Notes under the pieces: model-generated
Database searches by the model: none
Told to the model about the DNA's origin: nothing
The model's input: only the letters and a program-made list of their open reading frames with translations
Shown: piece after piece, positions 1-6,272 of the stretch
How the letters are laid out: each line of letters opens with the position of its first letter
Numbering within the stretch: position 1 is the stretch's first letter
Virus record (IMG/VR): IMGVR_UViG_3300025674_000160
Coordinates: 1-35,402 of that record
DNA: 35,402 bases
From: a virus
Direction: 5' to 3' (one strand)
Position numbers and translations under genes: made by a program

Positions 1-272
1 AAGTAAGTGAAAACACAAAGCTAACGCTGGATTTAAGAACCATTGGTATCGTAATAGCAGGGGCTGTTTCACTTGCTTTAATGTACACCGACCTAAACGC
101 AGGTATAGAAGAAGCTAAACTACTTCCAGAACCTAGCATATCACGAACTGAATACGATTTGAAAGACCAGTTAATACGTGAAACAATCGAAAATACAGCA
201 AAGCAAGTTGAGGAAAACAGCAATAAATTAGATAAAATAGATGAGAAGTTATATGAAATTATACAGAGATGA
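1..272 (+). CDS. Small membrane-anchored coiled-coil protein, lysis module (5' end lies at 35396)
   Basis: The frame is open from base 3 with no stop and contains an internal ATG at 81. Read from the ATG at 35396 across the ends of the window it gives a 92-residue protein starting MKKVSENTKLTLDLRT. A hydrophobic segment (about residues 15-31, around IGIVIAGAVSLALMY) is followed by a polar, charged C-terminal part (ENSNKLDKIDEKLYEIIQ) that should form a coiled coil. One membrane anchor plus a coiled coil beside an endolysin and a holin suggests a lysis accessory or spanin-like role, but no family was recognised. The next gene starts 4 bases before this one ends, so they are probably translationally coupled. 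Confidence 0.8.
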   Translation, partial: VSENTKLTLDLRTIGIVIAGAVSLALMYTDLNAGIEEAKLLPEPSISRTEYDLKDQLIRETIENTAKQVEENSNKLDKIDEKLYEIIQR

Positions 273-607
273 AAAATTTAATTGTCCTAATTGCGTTGTT
301 TGTATATGCTATAGCGAGTAGTCAAGAATATACAGTTCTACATATTAATAGTACTTGGAACTCTAGGAATGATTATAAGCAGTTAAATGAGATTAAAGGT
401 GCAAGGATAATCAAGGCATTATTAGAAGACCAACAACCAAGCATTAAACGTCAAATAAAAGCTGTACCAGTTATATTTATATATAAAGGAAGCAGTTTAG
501 TAGGTAGATGGGATGCTGATATTTCTTTAACAATAAAAGCATCTGTAGAAGAAATGCAAGAAGCAATAGACAGTTCTAAATATACAAGAGTAGCAACAAA
601 TGATTAG
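269..607 (+). CDS. Exported thioredoxin-like protein without the CxxC active site
   Basis: The protein has 112 residues. Residues 1-18 (MKNLIVLIALFVYAIASS) are a short Lys/Asn start plus a hydrophobic core, a good signal peptide. The mature part reads like a thioredoxin fold: a first strand (YTVLHINSTWN), a helix (LNEIKGARIIKALLED), and a VPVIFIYKGSSLVGRW segment matching the cis-Pro strand and following strand of thioredoxins. The catalytic CxxC is absent, so redox activity is not expected. Similar cysteine-free exported proteins occur beside lysis genes in marine phages, as far as I recall. It overlaps the genes on both sides by 4 and 8 bases. The function is unknown; the fold assignment is inference. 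Confidence 0.8.
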   Translation: MKNLIVLIALFVYAIASSQEYTVLHINSTWNSRNDYKQLNEIKGARIIKALLEDQQPSIKRQIKAVPVIFIYKGSSLVGRWDADISLTIKASVEEMQEAIDSSKYTRVATND

Positions 608-1064
608 TAAGCATATATCAGAAAAAGAAGGAACGTATTCTATAACGGCAATTCGTTTAGGCATAGAAAATGTACCAGATGAGTATGCCAGACAGAATAT
701 GGAGATAATAGCTGAAAGAATATTTGAACCTCTTAGAAATGAAGCTTGTGGTCCAATAAAGATTAATTCGTTTTACAGATGCCCTGAATTGAATCAAGCC
801 ATTGGAGGAAGTGCTAAATCGCAGCATTGTGAAGGTCGTGCAATAGATTTAGATGATACTTATGGGCACATGAGTAATTCACAGATGTATCATTATATAA
901 AAAGAAACTTAGATTTTGACCAATTAATATGGGAATTTGGTGATGACCATAATCCTGATTGGGTTCACGTCAGTTATGTAGATGAGGACTACAATAGACA
1001 AAGATGTTTAAGGGCAATAAGAAAAAATGGTAAAACTAAATATATAGATATAACTAATTCTTAA
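600..1064 (+). CDS. Peptidase M15 family endolysin (D-Ala-D-Ala carboxypeptidase-like)
   Basis: The 154-residue protein carries the M15 zinc-peptidase signature: SQHCEGRAIDL gives zinc ligands His76 and Asp83, and DWVHVSYV gives the third ligand His123. Glu112 in LIWEFGDD lies where the family usually places its catalytic acid. Upstream, INSFYRCPELNQAIGG matches the substrate-side loop of M15_3 peptidases. The predicted reaction is cleavage of peptidoglycan cross-bridges at lysis. There is no signal peptide, so release should depend on the holin at 1245. The stop codon TAA (1062-1064) lies inside the first copy of the phage's dispersed 18-base repeat. Confidence 0.92.
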   Translation: MISKHISEKEGTYSITAIRLGIENVPDEYARQNMEIIAERIFEPLRNEACGPIKINSFYRCPELNQAIGGSAKSQHCEGRAIDLDDTYGHMSNSQMYHYIKRNLDFDQLIWEFGDDHNPDWVHVSYVDEDYNRQRCLRAIRKNGKTKYIDITNS

Positions 1065-1101
1065 ACATAGTAGATATTTATCGTTAAACATAGTAGGTTT
1101 T
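1061..1101 (+). repeat. Two copies of the dispersed TTAAACATAGTAGGTTTT repeat
   Basis: Copy A is 1061-1074 (TTAAACATAGTAGA, last bases diverged) and copy B is 1084-1101 (full 18-base match). Copy A supplies the stop codon of the endolysin gene; copy B runs to within one base of the end of the TTG that probably starts the next gene. The same element recurs at 10482-10593, 13777-13875, 27997-28028 and, degraded, at 23538-23553. Confidence 0.9.
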
Positions 1102-1243
1102 GAAAGTTGAATTTGCACTCATAGAAAGATTTTTAGACGGCCCTTTAATTGGCTTCACTTATTTTCCTAAAGACGAAGTAATAGAGTTTACAGAATTAAA
1201 CATCTATTTAATATTTATAACATTACACTTTAAATTTTATTAA
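1100..1243 (+). CDS. Small hypothetical protein, probable TTG start inside a repeat
   Basis: This frame encodes 47 residues beginning (L/M)KVEFALIERFLDGPLIGF and ending in a hydrophobic LIFITLHFKFY stretch. It fills the gap between endolysin and holin exactly and stops one base before the holin ATG. No ATG is available in frame; TTG at 1100 is the first plausible start and it straddles the end of repeat copy B. The composition (FTYFPKDEVIEFTELNIY) looks coding, and similar short proteins ending in a membrane-like tail occur near lysis genes of flavobacterial phages, as far as I recall. It could be a small membrane lysis factor. The start codon is the weak point. Confidence 0.6.
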   Translation: MKVEFALIERFLDGPLIGFTYFPKDEVIEFTELNIYLIFITLHFKFY

Positions 1244-1244
1244 T

Positions 1245-1643
1245 ATGAAAGAAATATTGGCAAAGATATTTGGTGGAGCTGCTGGAGGTGTAGCAGAGAA
1301 AATATCTAATATTATAGACAAGCATACTTTTAGTAAAGAGGAGAAAGCTAAGCTAGAAAAAGAAATGACTGAAGTATTTATACAAGCTGAACAAGATATG
1401 CAAAAGAATGTAACTGAAAGATGGAAAGTAGATTTAGAGCATGGTAATTGGTTAACAAGGTCCGTTAGACCTTTAGTATTAGTATTCCTAATATTTACTA
1501 CAATATTAATGGTATTTATAGATTCAGGCTCTATAAACTTTAATGTAGAACAAAAATGGACTGATTTATTACAACTCGTTTTAATTACAGTTATTGGTGC
1601 TTATTTCGGTGGAAGAAGTATTGAAAAAGTAAGAAAGAAATAA
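1245..1643 (+). CDS. Holin, GTA/3TM-type
   Basis: The 132-residue protein has an amphipathic N-terminus with small residues (IFGGAAGGVAEKI), a charged helical middle (residues 30-65), the motif WLTRSVRPLVLVFLIFTTILM (first clear membrane segment, about 74-92), a polar loop and a second membrane segment (LLQLVLITVIGAYFGGR, about 107-124) ending in basic residues. The TRxxRPL and GAYFGGRSIEK motifs are typical of the holin family first described from gene-transfer agents. It should form the membrane lesion that lets the M15 endolysin reach the wall. A one-base TAATG overlap couples it to the next gene. Confidence 0.85.
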   Translation: MKEILAKIFGGAAGGVAEKISNIIDKHTFSKEEKAKLEKEMTEVFIQAEQDMQKNVTERWKVDLEHGNWLTRSVRPLVLVFLIFTTILMVFIDSGSINFNVEQKWTDLLQLVLITVIGAYFGGRSIEKVRKK

Positions 1644-1774
1644 TGGCTAAGATAGTTACTAATATATATAAATCTAATAGCCGTAAAAGACCTGGAGTAC
1701 ATTCTAAAAATAAATCCTCTAAAGTAAAATCTAGTAAGAACTACTTAAAGAGATATAAAGGACAAGGCCGTTAA
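1643..1774 (+). CDS. Small basic protein of the lysis module
   Basis: This 43-residue protein begins MAKIVTNIYKSNSRKRPGVH and is very rich in Lys, Arg and Ser, with no hydrophobic segment. Its start overlaps the holin stop by one base (TAATG), a strong sign that it is translated. The pattern RPGVHSKNKSSKxKSSKNY followed by GQGR looks like a family of short basic proteins found next to holin genes in flavobacterial phages, but no function is known to me. Nucleic-acid or envelope binding would suit the charge. Confidence 0.75.
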   Translation: MAKIVTNIYKSNSRKRPGVHSKNKSSKVKSSKNYLKRYKGQGR

Positions 1775-1805
1775 GGTTTTGATATTCTTATCCCGTAACA
1801 CAACA

Positions 1806-1892
1806 GTAACTTTTCTCGGTACTTGATTCAGCCTTCGTTTTTGAGAACTACGGCTGAACAAAGAAGTTCTTTAAAAGAAGTATCGAAGTTAC
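1806..1892 (+). ncRNA. Candidate structured RNA, three-way junction
   Basis: The gap between the lysis genes and the replication operon (1775-1950) has no gene but folds well by hand. P1 pairs 1806-1812 with 1886-1892 and, after a 4-base bulge, 1817-1824 with 1878-1885 (one G-U): 15 pairs in all. P2 pairs TTCAGCC 1827-1833 with GGCTGAA 1852-1858, topped by a further short stem (1837-1839 with 1846-1848). P3 pairs 1860-1864 with 1868-1872. The 3' side runs into A10, not a U-run, so it is not an intrinsic terminator on this strand. It could be a small RNA, a leader of the operon at 1951, or a DNA structure such as a packaging site. Confidence 0.45.
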
Positions 1893-1950
1893 AAAAAAAA
1901 AATGACAAAGTCAAGTATTTTAATTAAAATATTTTTATTATCTTTATTAT

Positions 1951-2178
1951 ATGATTTCATATATGATAGATAAAATAATGTCTTATACATCAGTTTCTGA
2001 TAAAGAAAAGATAAATCGTTTATTAGAATTAGATTGTAATATGTATGCTAATTTAGGTACAGATTCTACTAAGACAGAAAAGCTAGAAGTTAAAAAGAAT
2101 AGTAGAGCTATCTATAGAGCTATTAAAGAAATAGATGCTAATATAGGCAGGTCTTTATTAGAACACATGGATAAATAA
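1951..2178 (+). CDS. Conserved phage hypothetical protein
   Basis: The 75-residue mostly helical protein opens the replication operon. Two in-frame ATGs compete (1951 and 1963); the second gives MIDKIMSYTSVSDKEKINRL. The middle (YANLGTDSTKTEKLEVKKNSRAIYRAIKEID) is polar and helical. I recall similar short proteins in marine flavobacterial phages, without a function. Its stop overlaps the next ATG by one base (2178). Confidence 0.75.
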   Translation: MISYMIDKIMSYTSVSDKEKINRLLELDCNMYANLGTDSTKTEKLEVKKNSRAIYRAIKEIDANIGRSLLEHMDK

Positions 2179-2558
2179 TGTATATAGATAATTGTGAAGG
2201 TTTGACATTTTTAACTTGGGATATGTTTGATAGTCCAGACTTACCAGACTCAGGATATAAATATATGGAGAGAGAACCTGTATATATATTAGATGAAATT
2301 ATAAGAAAGACAAGAGCTACAATGAAAGTAACTCTTGGTTATGTAACTAAATCTTATGGAGATAAAATAAGATTGGTTAATACTAATTCTCACAGAATAG
2401 GTAAAGCTATACAATTAAGGTGTGTAGGTCATAAAAAGAGAATGGTAATCGTAAAGAATTTAATAGAGCATGGTGTTGAAAGAATCGCTGTTAATTACGA
2501 AACAGTTTATTTTGATACTGATGACTTAAAAGAAAAAGCGTTCTATATTTGGAGTTAA
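2178..2558 (+). CDS. M15-peptidase-like protein with degraded active site
   Basis: The 126-residue protein ends with a pattern resembling a small M15 (D-Ala-D-Ala carboxypeptidase-like) fold found in phages: a His motif (NSHRIGKAIQLR), a helix (MVIVKNLIEHGVERIAV) and a final strand (TVYFDTDD) before a C-terminal aromatic end (AFYIWS). In active enzymes these would read SxHxxGxAxD and HVD; here the Asp is Gln and the last His is Phe, so two of three zinc ligands are missing. It is probably a non-catalytic relative or an adapted binding protein. It is distinct from the active-looking endolysin at 600. The gene ends just before an intrinsic terminator. Confidence 0.7.
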   Translation: MYIDNCEGLTFLTWDMFDSPDLPDSGYKYMEREPVYILDEIIRKTRATMKVTLGYVTKSYGDKIRLVNTNSHRIGKAIQLRCVGHKKRMVIVKNLIEHGVERIAVNYETVYFDTDDLKEKAFYIWS

Positions 2559-2592
2559 ATATAGTTTGTTTTTGTTTTCATCTGTTGTTTGA

Positions 2593-2620
2593 GAAGGAGG
2601 GCTTAGGCCCTCTTTCTTTT
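2593..2620 (+). terminator. Intrinsic terminator after the 1951-2558 pair
   Basis: GAAG-GAGGGC (2593-2602), loop TTAG, GCCCTC-TTTC (2607-2616) forms a 10-pair stem with one G-U, followed by TTTTG. The core GAGGGCTTAGGCCCTC is identical to that of the terminator at 15305. Confidence 0.85.
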
Positions 2621-2686
2621 GTTAAAGTATTGTTAAAATAAATTAACATATTAAAATACTTTTTACATTTACACAAAATAAAACTT

Positions 2687-2872
2687 ATGACAGGTACTTA
2701 TTTAAAAGATTTAGTTCAACTAAAAGATTATCAAATTGAGGCTCTACAAAAAGAGAATCAAAGACTTGTTACACATCTATTTGAATTGTGTGACAAAGAT
2801 TGTCCAGAAGAATACAAACAAATTGTGTTATCTAGTATTTCAGAAAGATATGAAGAACAATCTCGAAATTAA
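2687..2872 (+). CDS. Small coiled-coil hypothetical protein
   Basis: The 61-residue protein starts MTGTYLKDLVQLKDYQIEAL and is helical with heptad-like spacing of Leu and Ile (LKDYQIEALQKENQRLVTHL), so a short coiled coil is likely; two cysteines follow (CDKDC). Its reading frame is preferred over an overlapping frame that would extend the next gene upstream to 2736. A long A/T-rich leader (2621-2686) precedes it. No family recognised; its place ahead of the annealing protein suggests early expression. Confidence 0.65.
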   Translation: MTGTYLKDLVQLKDYQIEALQKENQRLVTHLFELCDKDCPEEYKQIVLSSISERYEEQSRN

Positions 2873-2894
2873 TTATTATGAGAAATTTATCGAG

Positions 2895-3101
2895 ATGGCT
2901 AACTTAGTTCAAGAGCTTAGGAGAAAACATCCTGGAGTTATTGAATCTAGCAAGCTATTACCTTATCTGAATGAGATGGCATTTTATGTTAATGCTCTTC
3001 AAATAGAGACAATGGAAAAGTCCTTTATTATTAATAAACTTAAACAGACAATATCAGATTTAGAAGAGGACGCTATTAACGATTATGTTAATATAAAATA
3101 A
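2895..3101 (+). CDS. Small helical hypothetical protein
   Basis: From the ATG at 2895 this gives 68 residues (MANLVQELRRKHPGVIESSK onward), almost entirely helical and acidic toward the C-terminus. The frame stays open upstream to 2736, but that part overlaps the well-formed gene at 2687-2872, so 2895 is the better start, leaving a 22-base gap. It ends just ahead of the ERF gene. No function recognised. Confidence 0.6.
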   Translation: MANLVQELRRKHPGVIESSKLLPYLNEMAFYVNALQIETMEKSFIINKLKQTISDLEEDAINDYVNIK

Positions 3102-3106
3102 ATTTG
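3099..3106 (+). promoter_or_regulatory. Possible -7 element (TAAATTTG) before the ERF gene
   Basis: TAAATTTG matches the Bacteroidota -7 consensus TAnnTTTG, 18 bases before the ATG at 3125. A -33 TTTG is not present at the usual spacing (3076-3079 reads TTAA), so this is a weak candidate. If real, it would place the first transcribed base near 3112 and confirm the 3125 start. Confidence 0.3.
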
Positions 3107-3124
3107 TATATTGGTAAAACAATT

Positions 3125-3670
3125 ATGGAAAATACATTTCACGACAAAGTAATTGCAGTTCAAACAGAACTGAAAGCTCCTAAGAACCAATTTAATTCAT
3201 TTGGTAAATATAAATATAGGAGTTTAGAAGACATCCTTGAATCTGTTAAACCTTTATTATCTAAGCATGGTTTATCATTAACTATTACTGATGAGATAAA
3301 GGAAACAGCTACAGGACATTTATATACTGAAGCTAGAGCTATTTTACATTCTCCAGATGGTTCTGTAGAAGCTAAAGCTCAAGCAGGTATAGACCCTAAT
3401 AAAAAAGGGATGGATATTGCACAAAGTTTTGGTGCAAGCAGTAGTTATGCTAGAAAGTATTGTTTAAACGGATTATTCTTAATAGACGATACTAAAGATG
3501 CAGATGCTACAAATACTCATGATAGCAATATTAAATGGCTTTCTGAGGGAACTCCAGAGTTTACTAAAGCAGTTAGCTTTATTAAAAAAGGTGGGAGTAT
3601 AGATAAGGTTAAGCAGAAATTTAGCTTATCCAAAGCAGTTGAAAATAAACTATTAAACGTAAAATCTTAA
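3125..3670 (+). CDS. erf: ERF-family single-strand annealing protein
   Basis: The 181-residue protein matches the ERF family of phage recombinases: FGKYKYRSLEDILESVKPLL (residues 27-45) is the N-terminal signature and QSFGASSSYARKYCLNGLFL (100-119) followed by IDDTKDADA is the second conserved block. ERF proteins bind single-stranded DNA and anneal complementary strands. The RecE-like exonuclease at 7051 is the natural partner that would make the substrate. The start at 3125 (ACAATTATGG) is chosen over an upstream in-frame TTG at 3104, which lies in a promoter-like sequence. The last 50 residues are variable. Confidence 0.92.
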   Translation: MENTFHDKVIAVQTELKAPKNQFNSFGKYKYRSLEDILESVKPLLSKHGLSLTITDEIKETATGHLYTEARAILHSPDGSVEAKAQAGIDPNKKGMDIAQSFGASSSYARKYCLNGLFLIDDTKDADATNTHDSNIKWLSEGTPEFTKAVSFIKKGGSIDKVKQKFSLSKAVENKLLNVKS

Positions 3671-3673
3671 TTT

Positions 3674-3967
3674 ATGGCAGCAATTATTTCAGCGTCAATA
3701 GACGTAAGTAAATTACCTAAAGAGAAATTTGTTAAAGGAAAAAAGGGAGTTTGGTATAACTTTACTATTTCAGTTAATGATGATTCTAAATATGGTAATA
3801 ATGTTTCTCTTACTGATAGTCAGACTAAAGAAGAAAGAGAAGCTGGTAAACCTAAAGATTATTTAGGGAACGGCAAGGTTATTTGGACTAATGGTTCAAT
3901 TACTAAAGCCGAAGCTGATGCACAGCCAGTAGCAACAACAGCTGGAAGTGTAGAAGATTTATTCTAA
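3674..3967 (+). CDS. Putative single-stranded DNA-binding protein
   Basis: The 97-residue protein begins MAAIISASIDVSKLPKEKFV, continues with beta-rich sequence (GVWYNFTISVNDDSKYGNNVSL) and ends with an acidic, hydrophobic tail (SVEDLF) like the interaction tip of SSB proteins. It follows the annealing protein by 3 bases. Small SSB-like proteins of this kind commonly sit after ERF in flavobacterial phages. The role is inferred from neighbourhood, size and tail; an OB fold cannot be proven by eye. A terminator follows directly. Confidence 0.75.
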   Translation: MAAIISASIDVSKLPKEKFVKGKKGVWYNFTISVNDDSKYGNNVSLTDSQTKEEREAGKPKDYLGNGKVIWTNGSITKAEADAQPVATTAGSVEDLF

Positions 3968-3975
3968 ACAGAATG

Positions 3976-4040
3976 AAAGAGGGGGGATAATTTCTTGTGT
4001 CCATAGTAAATATTGTTAATCAATCCTCCCTCTTTTTTTT
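3976..4040 (+). terminator. Intrinsic terminator with a 34-base loop
   Basis: AAAGAGGGGGGAT (3976-3988) pairs with ATCCTCCCTCTTT (4023-4035), 13 pairs with one G-U, followed by a T8 run (4033-4040). The loop of 34 bases is unusually long. It separates erf-ssb from the helicase gene and rules out an upstream GTG start at 3997 for that gene. Confidence 0.75.
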
Positions 4041-4053
4041 AAACAACAAACAG

Positions 4054-4935
4054 ATGAATAAAGAATATATTAATGAGATGTTGGCTATTCAAGAGAAAGC
4101 TTACATCGACCCAAAAGAAAAAGTATCATATCCGCCAGTAGCAATAAGTATGGGAAACTTTAAAGCAGGACAAGAAGTATATCCAATTCCAATAGGAACT
4201 TATGGTAACTTTAGTTTTATACAAGCTCCCCCAAAATCAAAAAAAACATTCTTTGTTAGTTTGCTATCTGCGGTATATTTAAAAGGAAGATTGCCTAATT
4301 ATGCTGATGGTATGTTAGGGCATAGAGACGGAAGATGTTTAGTGCATTTTGATACTGAGCAAGGTAGATTTCATGCTCATAAAGTATTTAGAAGAGTTGT
4401 AGATATGACAGGTATGGATAATGAATGTTATCATACATTTGGTTTAAGAACTCTTGGATATGAAGATAGGTTAAACTTTATAGAATATTATTTATATAAT
4501 CAAGTACAAGATTTAGGATTGGTTATTATAGATGGTATAGCTGATTTAGTTCCTGATGCTAACGACATACAGGAATCAAATAAGGTGATGCAAAAATTAA
4601 TGAAATGGACTGAAGAATTAGATTGTCATATTATTACTGTTATACATTCTAATTTTGGTTCTGATAAACCTACAGGACACTTAGGTTCTTTCTTAGAGAA
4701 AAAAGCTGAGACACAGATTAGCTTAGAAAAAAATACTGTGCATGAAGAAATGGTAACCGTTAAATGTAAAAGGAGTAGAGGATTTCCTTTTGAAACATTT
4801 AGCTTTAAAATAGATAAACAAGGTCATCCTAAAATGGTTGACGATTTATATGAGATTATAGATAATAATAATATTGATGCGACTAGAGTTCCGATTTCCG
4901 ATAAGGGCCATACCCCATCAGTCAGTAAAATTTAG
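4054..4935 (+). CDS. RepA/DnaB-like AAA ATPase (replicative helicase candidate)
   Basis: The 293-residue RecA-fold ATPase has a variant Walker A (QAPPKSKKTFFVSLL, residues 57-71), where the usual second Gly is Lys; an acidic motif (VHFDTEQGRFHAHKVF, 97-112); Walker B (LGLVIIDGIADLV, 154-166); and a sensor-like ITVIHSNFGSD (194-204) before GHLGSFLEKKAET. This order fits the AAA_25/RepA group of hexameric helicases and loaders. The first ATG after the terminator is 4054 (AACAGATGAA); the frame extends upstream through the hairpin without a credible start. Its end overlaps the RusA gene by 59 bases. Helicase versus recombination ATPase cannot be settled here. Confidence 0.85.
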   Translation: MNKEYINEMLAIQEKAYIDPKEKVSYPPVAISMGNFKAGQEVYPIPIGTYGNFSFIQAPPKSKKTFFVSLLSAVYLKGRLPNYADGMLGHRDGRCLVHFDTEQGRFHAHKVFRRVVDMTGMDNECYHTFGLRTLGYEDRLNFIEYYLYNQVQDLGLVIIDGIADLVPDANDIQESNKVMQKLMKWTEELDCHIITVIHSNFGSDKPTGHLGSFLEKKAETQISLEKNTVHEEMVTVKCKRSRGFPFETFSFKIDKQGHPKMVDDLYEIIDNNNIDATRVPISDKGHTPSVSKI

Positions 4936-5290
4936 TAGAGGAAGAGCATATCAACCTAAAAAAGTTATTGACTATAAGAAAGCATTAGTAGTAATGCTAA
5001 AGGAACAACTACCCTCTGATTTTAAAATAATACCATCAGGAACTCCAATCGTTATACAACAATTAACCTATCAGTTTGAATATCCTAAACTTTTTCCTAA
5101 GAAAAAGCGAACTGGTAATGTACCTAAAACAACTAAACCAGACTTACAAGACAATATTAATAAGGCATTTTTAGATGCCTTTGAAGGTGTGCTTTTTGAA
5201 CAAGACCAAAACATTCACACTATTAATAAGTTATCTAAATGTATGGGGGATGAAAATCTTATAACACTTATAATAGAATACGAATGTTAG
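4877..5290 (+). CDS. rusA: RusA-like Holliday junction resolvase
   Basis: The 137-residue protein has the RusA pattern: an N-terminal strand and basic loop (RFPIRAIPHQSVKFSRGRAY), then KPDLQDNINKAFLDAFEGVL (residues 88-107) with Asp89, Asp92 and Lys96 in the PDxDN.xK active site, and a further Asp110 in EQDQNI. RusA cuts four-way DNA junctions as a dimer. The ATG at 4877 is preferred over the TTG just before it. The 59-base overlap with the helicase gene is long and implies translational coupling. With ERF and the exonuclease it completes a recombination set. Confidence 0.9.
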   Translation: MRLEFRFPIRAIPHQSVKFSRGRAYQPKKVIDYKKALVVMLKEQLPSDFKIIPSGTPIVIQQLTYQFEYPKLFPKKKRTGNVPKTTKPDLQDNINKAFLDAFEGVLFEQDQNIHTINKLSKCMGDENLITLIIEYEC

Positions 5291-5841
5291 ATAAAATTGC
5301 AGAAAATCACGTTTTATGGGTTAAAATGGTAACTAATATGGGTTGCCCTCTTCATCTTGTAGAAGATATTGTACAAGAAATGTATCTCAGAATAGACCGA
5401 TTAGTTAAGAATAAAAAAAAGATTATGTATGATAGTGAAGAGGTCAATAGGTTTTATATTTATGTAACCTTAAGAAATCTTTACTTTGATTACACTAAAG
5501 CTAAAAACAAATATACTTTTTTTAGTTATCTTGAAGTAGATGATGCTCAACAAGTTAACTCTCCTGAATATCTTTATACTGAAGCCGAAGTAGAAAGAGA
5601 AGAGGCTTTTTATAGATTAAGTAATAAGGTAAGTAATGAGATTAACTCTTGGCACGTTTACGATGCTAAACTATGTAATACATATTATAAGGGAAATATG
5701 TCTCTTAGAAGGATATCTAAGGGAAGCAAGATTAGTTTAACTAGCTTATTTAATTCTGTAAAGAATTACAAGAACATATTAAAAGAAAAGTTTATGGAAG
5801 ATGTAGAAGATTATTTAAACGGAGACTATCATTTATTATAA
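5284..5841 (+). CDS. Sigma-70-like RNA polymerase sigma factor
   Basis: The 185-residue protein resembles small sigma-70 family factors. Residues 8-40 (NHVLWVKMVTNMGCPLHL then VEDIVQEMYLRI) look like region 2.1-2.2, followed by FYIYVTLRNLYFDYTKAK (57-74) as region 2.3-2.4. Residues 125-170 (AKLCNTYYKGNMSLRRISK then SLTSLFNSVKNYKNILKEKF) look like a region 4 helix-turn-helix. The linker is acidic. If it functions, it could redirect host RNA polymerase to phage promoters; the conserved AGTTATCATATTATG element of the structural genes is a candidate target. It overlaps rusA by 7 bases. Related sigma-like proteins are common in flavobacterial phages, but an anti-termination or other DNA-binding role is possible. 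Confidence 0.7.
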   Translation: MLDKIAENHVLWVKMVTNMGCPLHLVEDIVQEMYLRIDRLVKNKKKIMYDSEEVNRFYIYVTLRNLYFDYTKAKNKYTFFSYLEVDDAQQVNSPEYLYTEAEVEREEAFYRLSNKVSNEINSWHVYDAKLCNTYYKGNMSLRRISKGSKISLTSLFNSVKNYKNILKEKFMEDVEDYLNGDYHLL

Positions 5842-5849
5842 ATAAAATT

Positions 5850-6272
5850 ATGAAACAACCACCAAAAGACAAAAGAACAAAGGCATATAAAGAATGGAAA
5901 AAGAAGTTCGATGATATGCAAGAAACTAATCCAGAAGGATTGGGAGATGTTATTGAAAAAATAACAGAAGCTACAGGAATTAAAAAAGCAGTTAAATGGT
6001 TAGCTGGAGAAGACTGTGGCTGTGACCAGAGAAAAATGAAGCTCAATCAGATATTTAGACATAATAAGATAGAATGTTTAAATGAAGACGAGCATGAGTT
6101 TTTATCTACCTATCTATCTAAAAAAAGAAAGGATGCAAGTCACGAAGAAAGAGTAAAATTATTTGCTATTAATAATAGGATATTTAATAAGAATGAGAAA
6201 GTATCTTCCTGCACTTCCTGTGTAAATGCTATTGTTAGAAGACTAGAAAAGGTATTTAATGAGTATAGATAA
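5850..6272 (+). CDS. Conserved flavobacterial phage protein with cysteine motifs
   Basis: The 140-residue protein starts MKQPPKDKRTKAYKEWKKKF. A block GLGDVIEKITEATGIKKAVK (residues 30-49) leads into EDCGCDQRKMKLN (54-66), and the C-terminus has SSCTSCVNAIVRRLEKVF. The CxC and CxxC pairs could bind a metal together. I recall proteins with this DCGCDxRK pattern widely in flavobacterial phages with no assigned function. It overlaps the next gene by 14 bases, inside the replication operon. Confidence 0.8.
   Translation: MKQPPKDKRTKAYKEWKKKFDDMQETNPEGLGDVIEKITEATGIKKAVKWLAGEDCGCDQRKMKLNQIFRHNKIECLNEDEHEFLSTYLSKKRKDASHEERVKLFAINNRIFNKNEKVSSCTSCVNAIVRRLEKVFNEYR

Noticed and set aside
3104-3124. 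TTG start for the annealing protein
   Set aside because: It lies in a promoter-like sequence and adds residues outside the family N-terminus; ATG 3125 is well placed.
3288-3294. CTGATGA-G inside the annealing protein gene as a second hammerhead core
   Set aside because: No matching C-GAAA, stem III or cleavage triplet surrounds it; it is explained by the codons for Thr-Asp-Glu.
3997-4053. Upstream GTG start for the ATPase gene
   Set aside because: It lies in the loop of a strong terminator; ATG 4054 follows the T-run.
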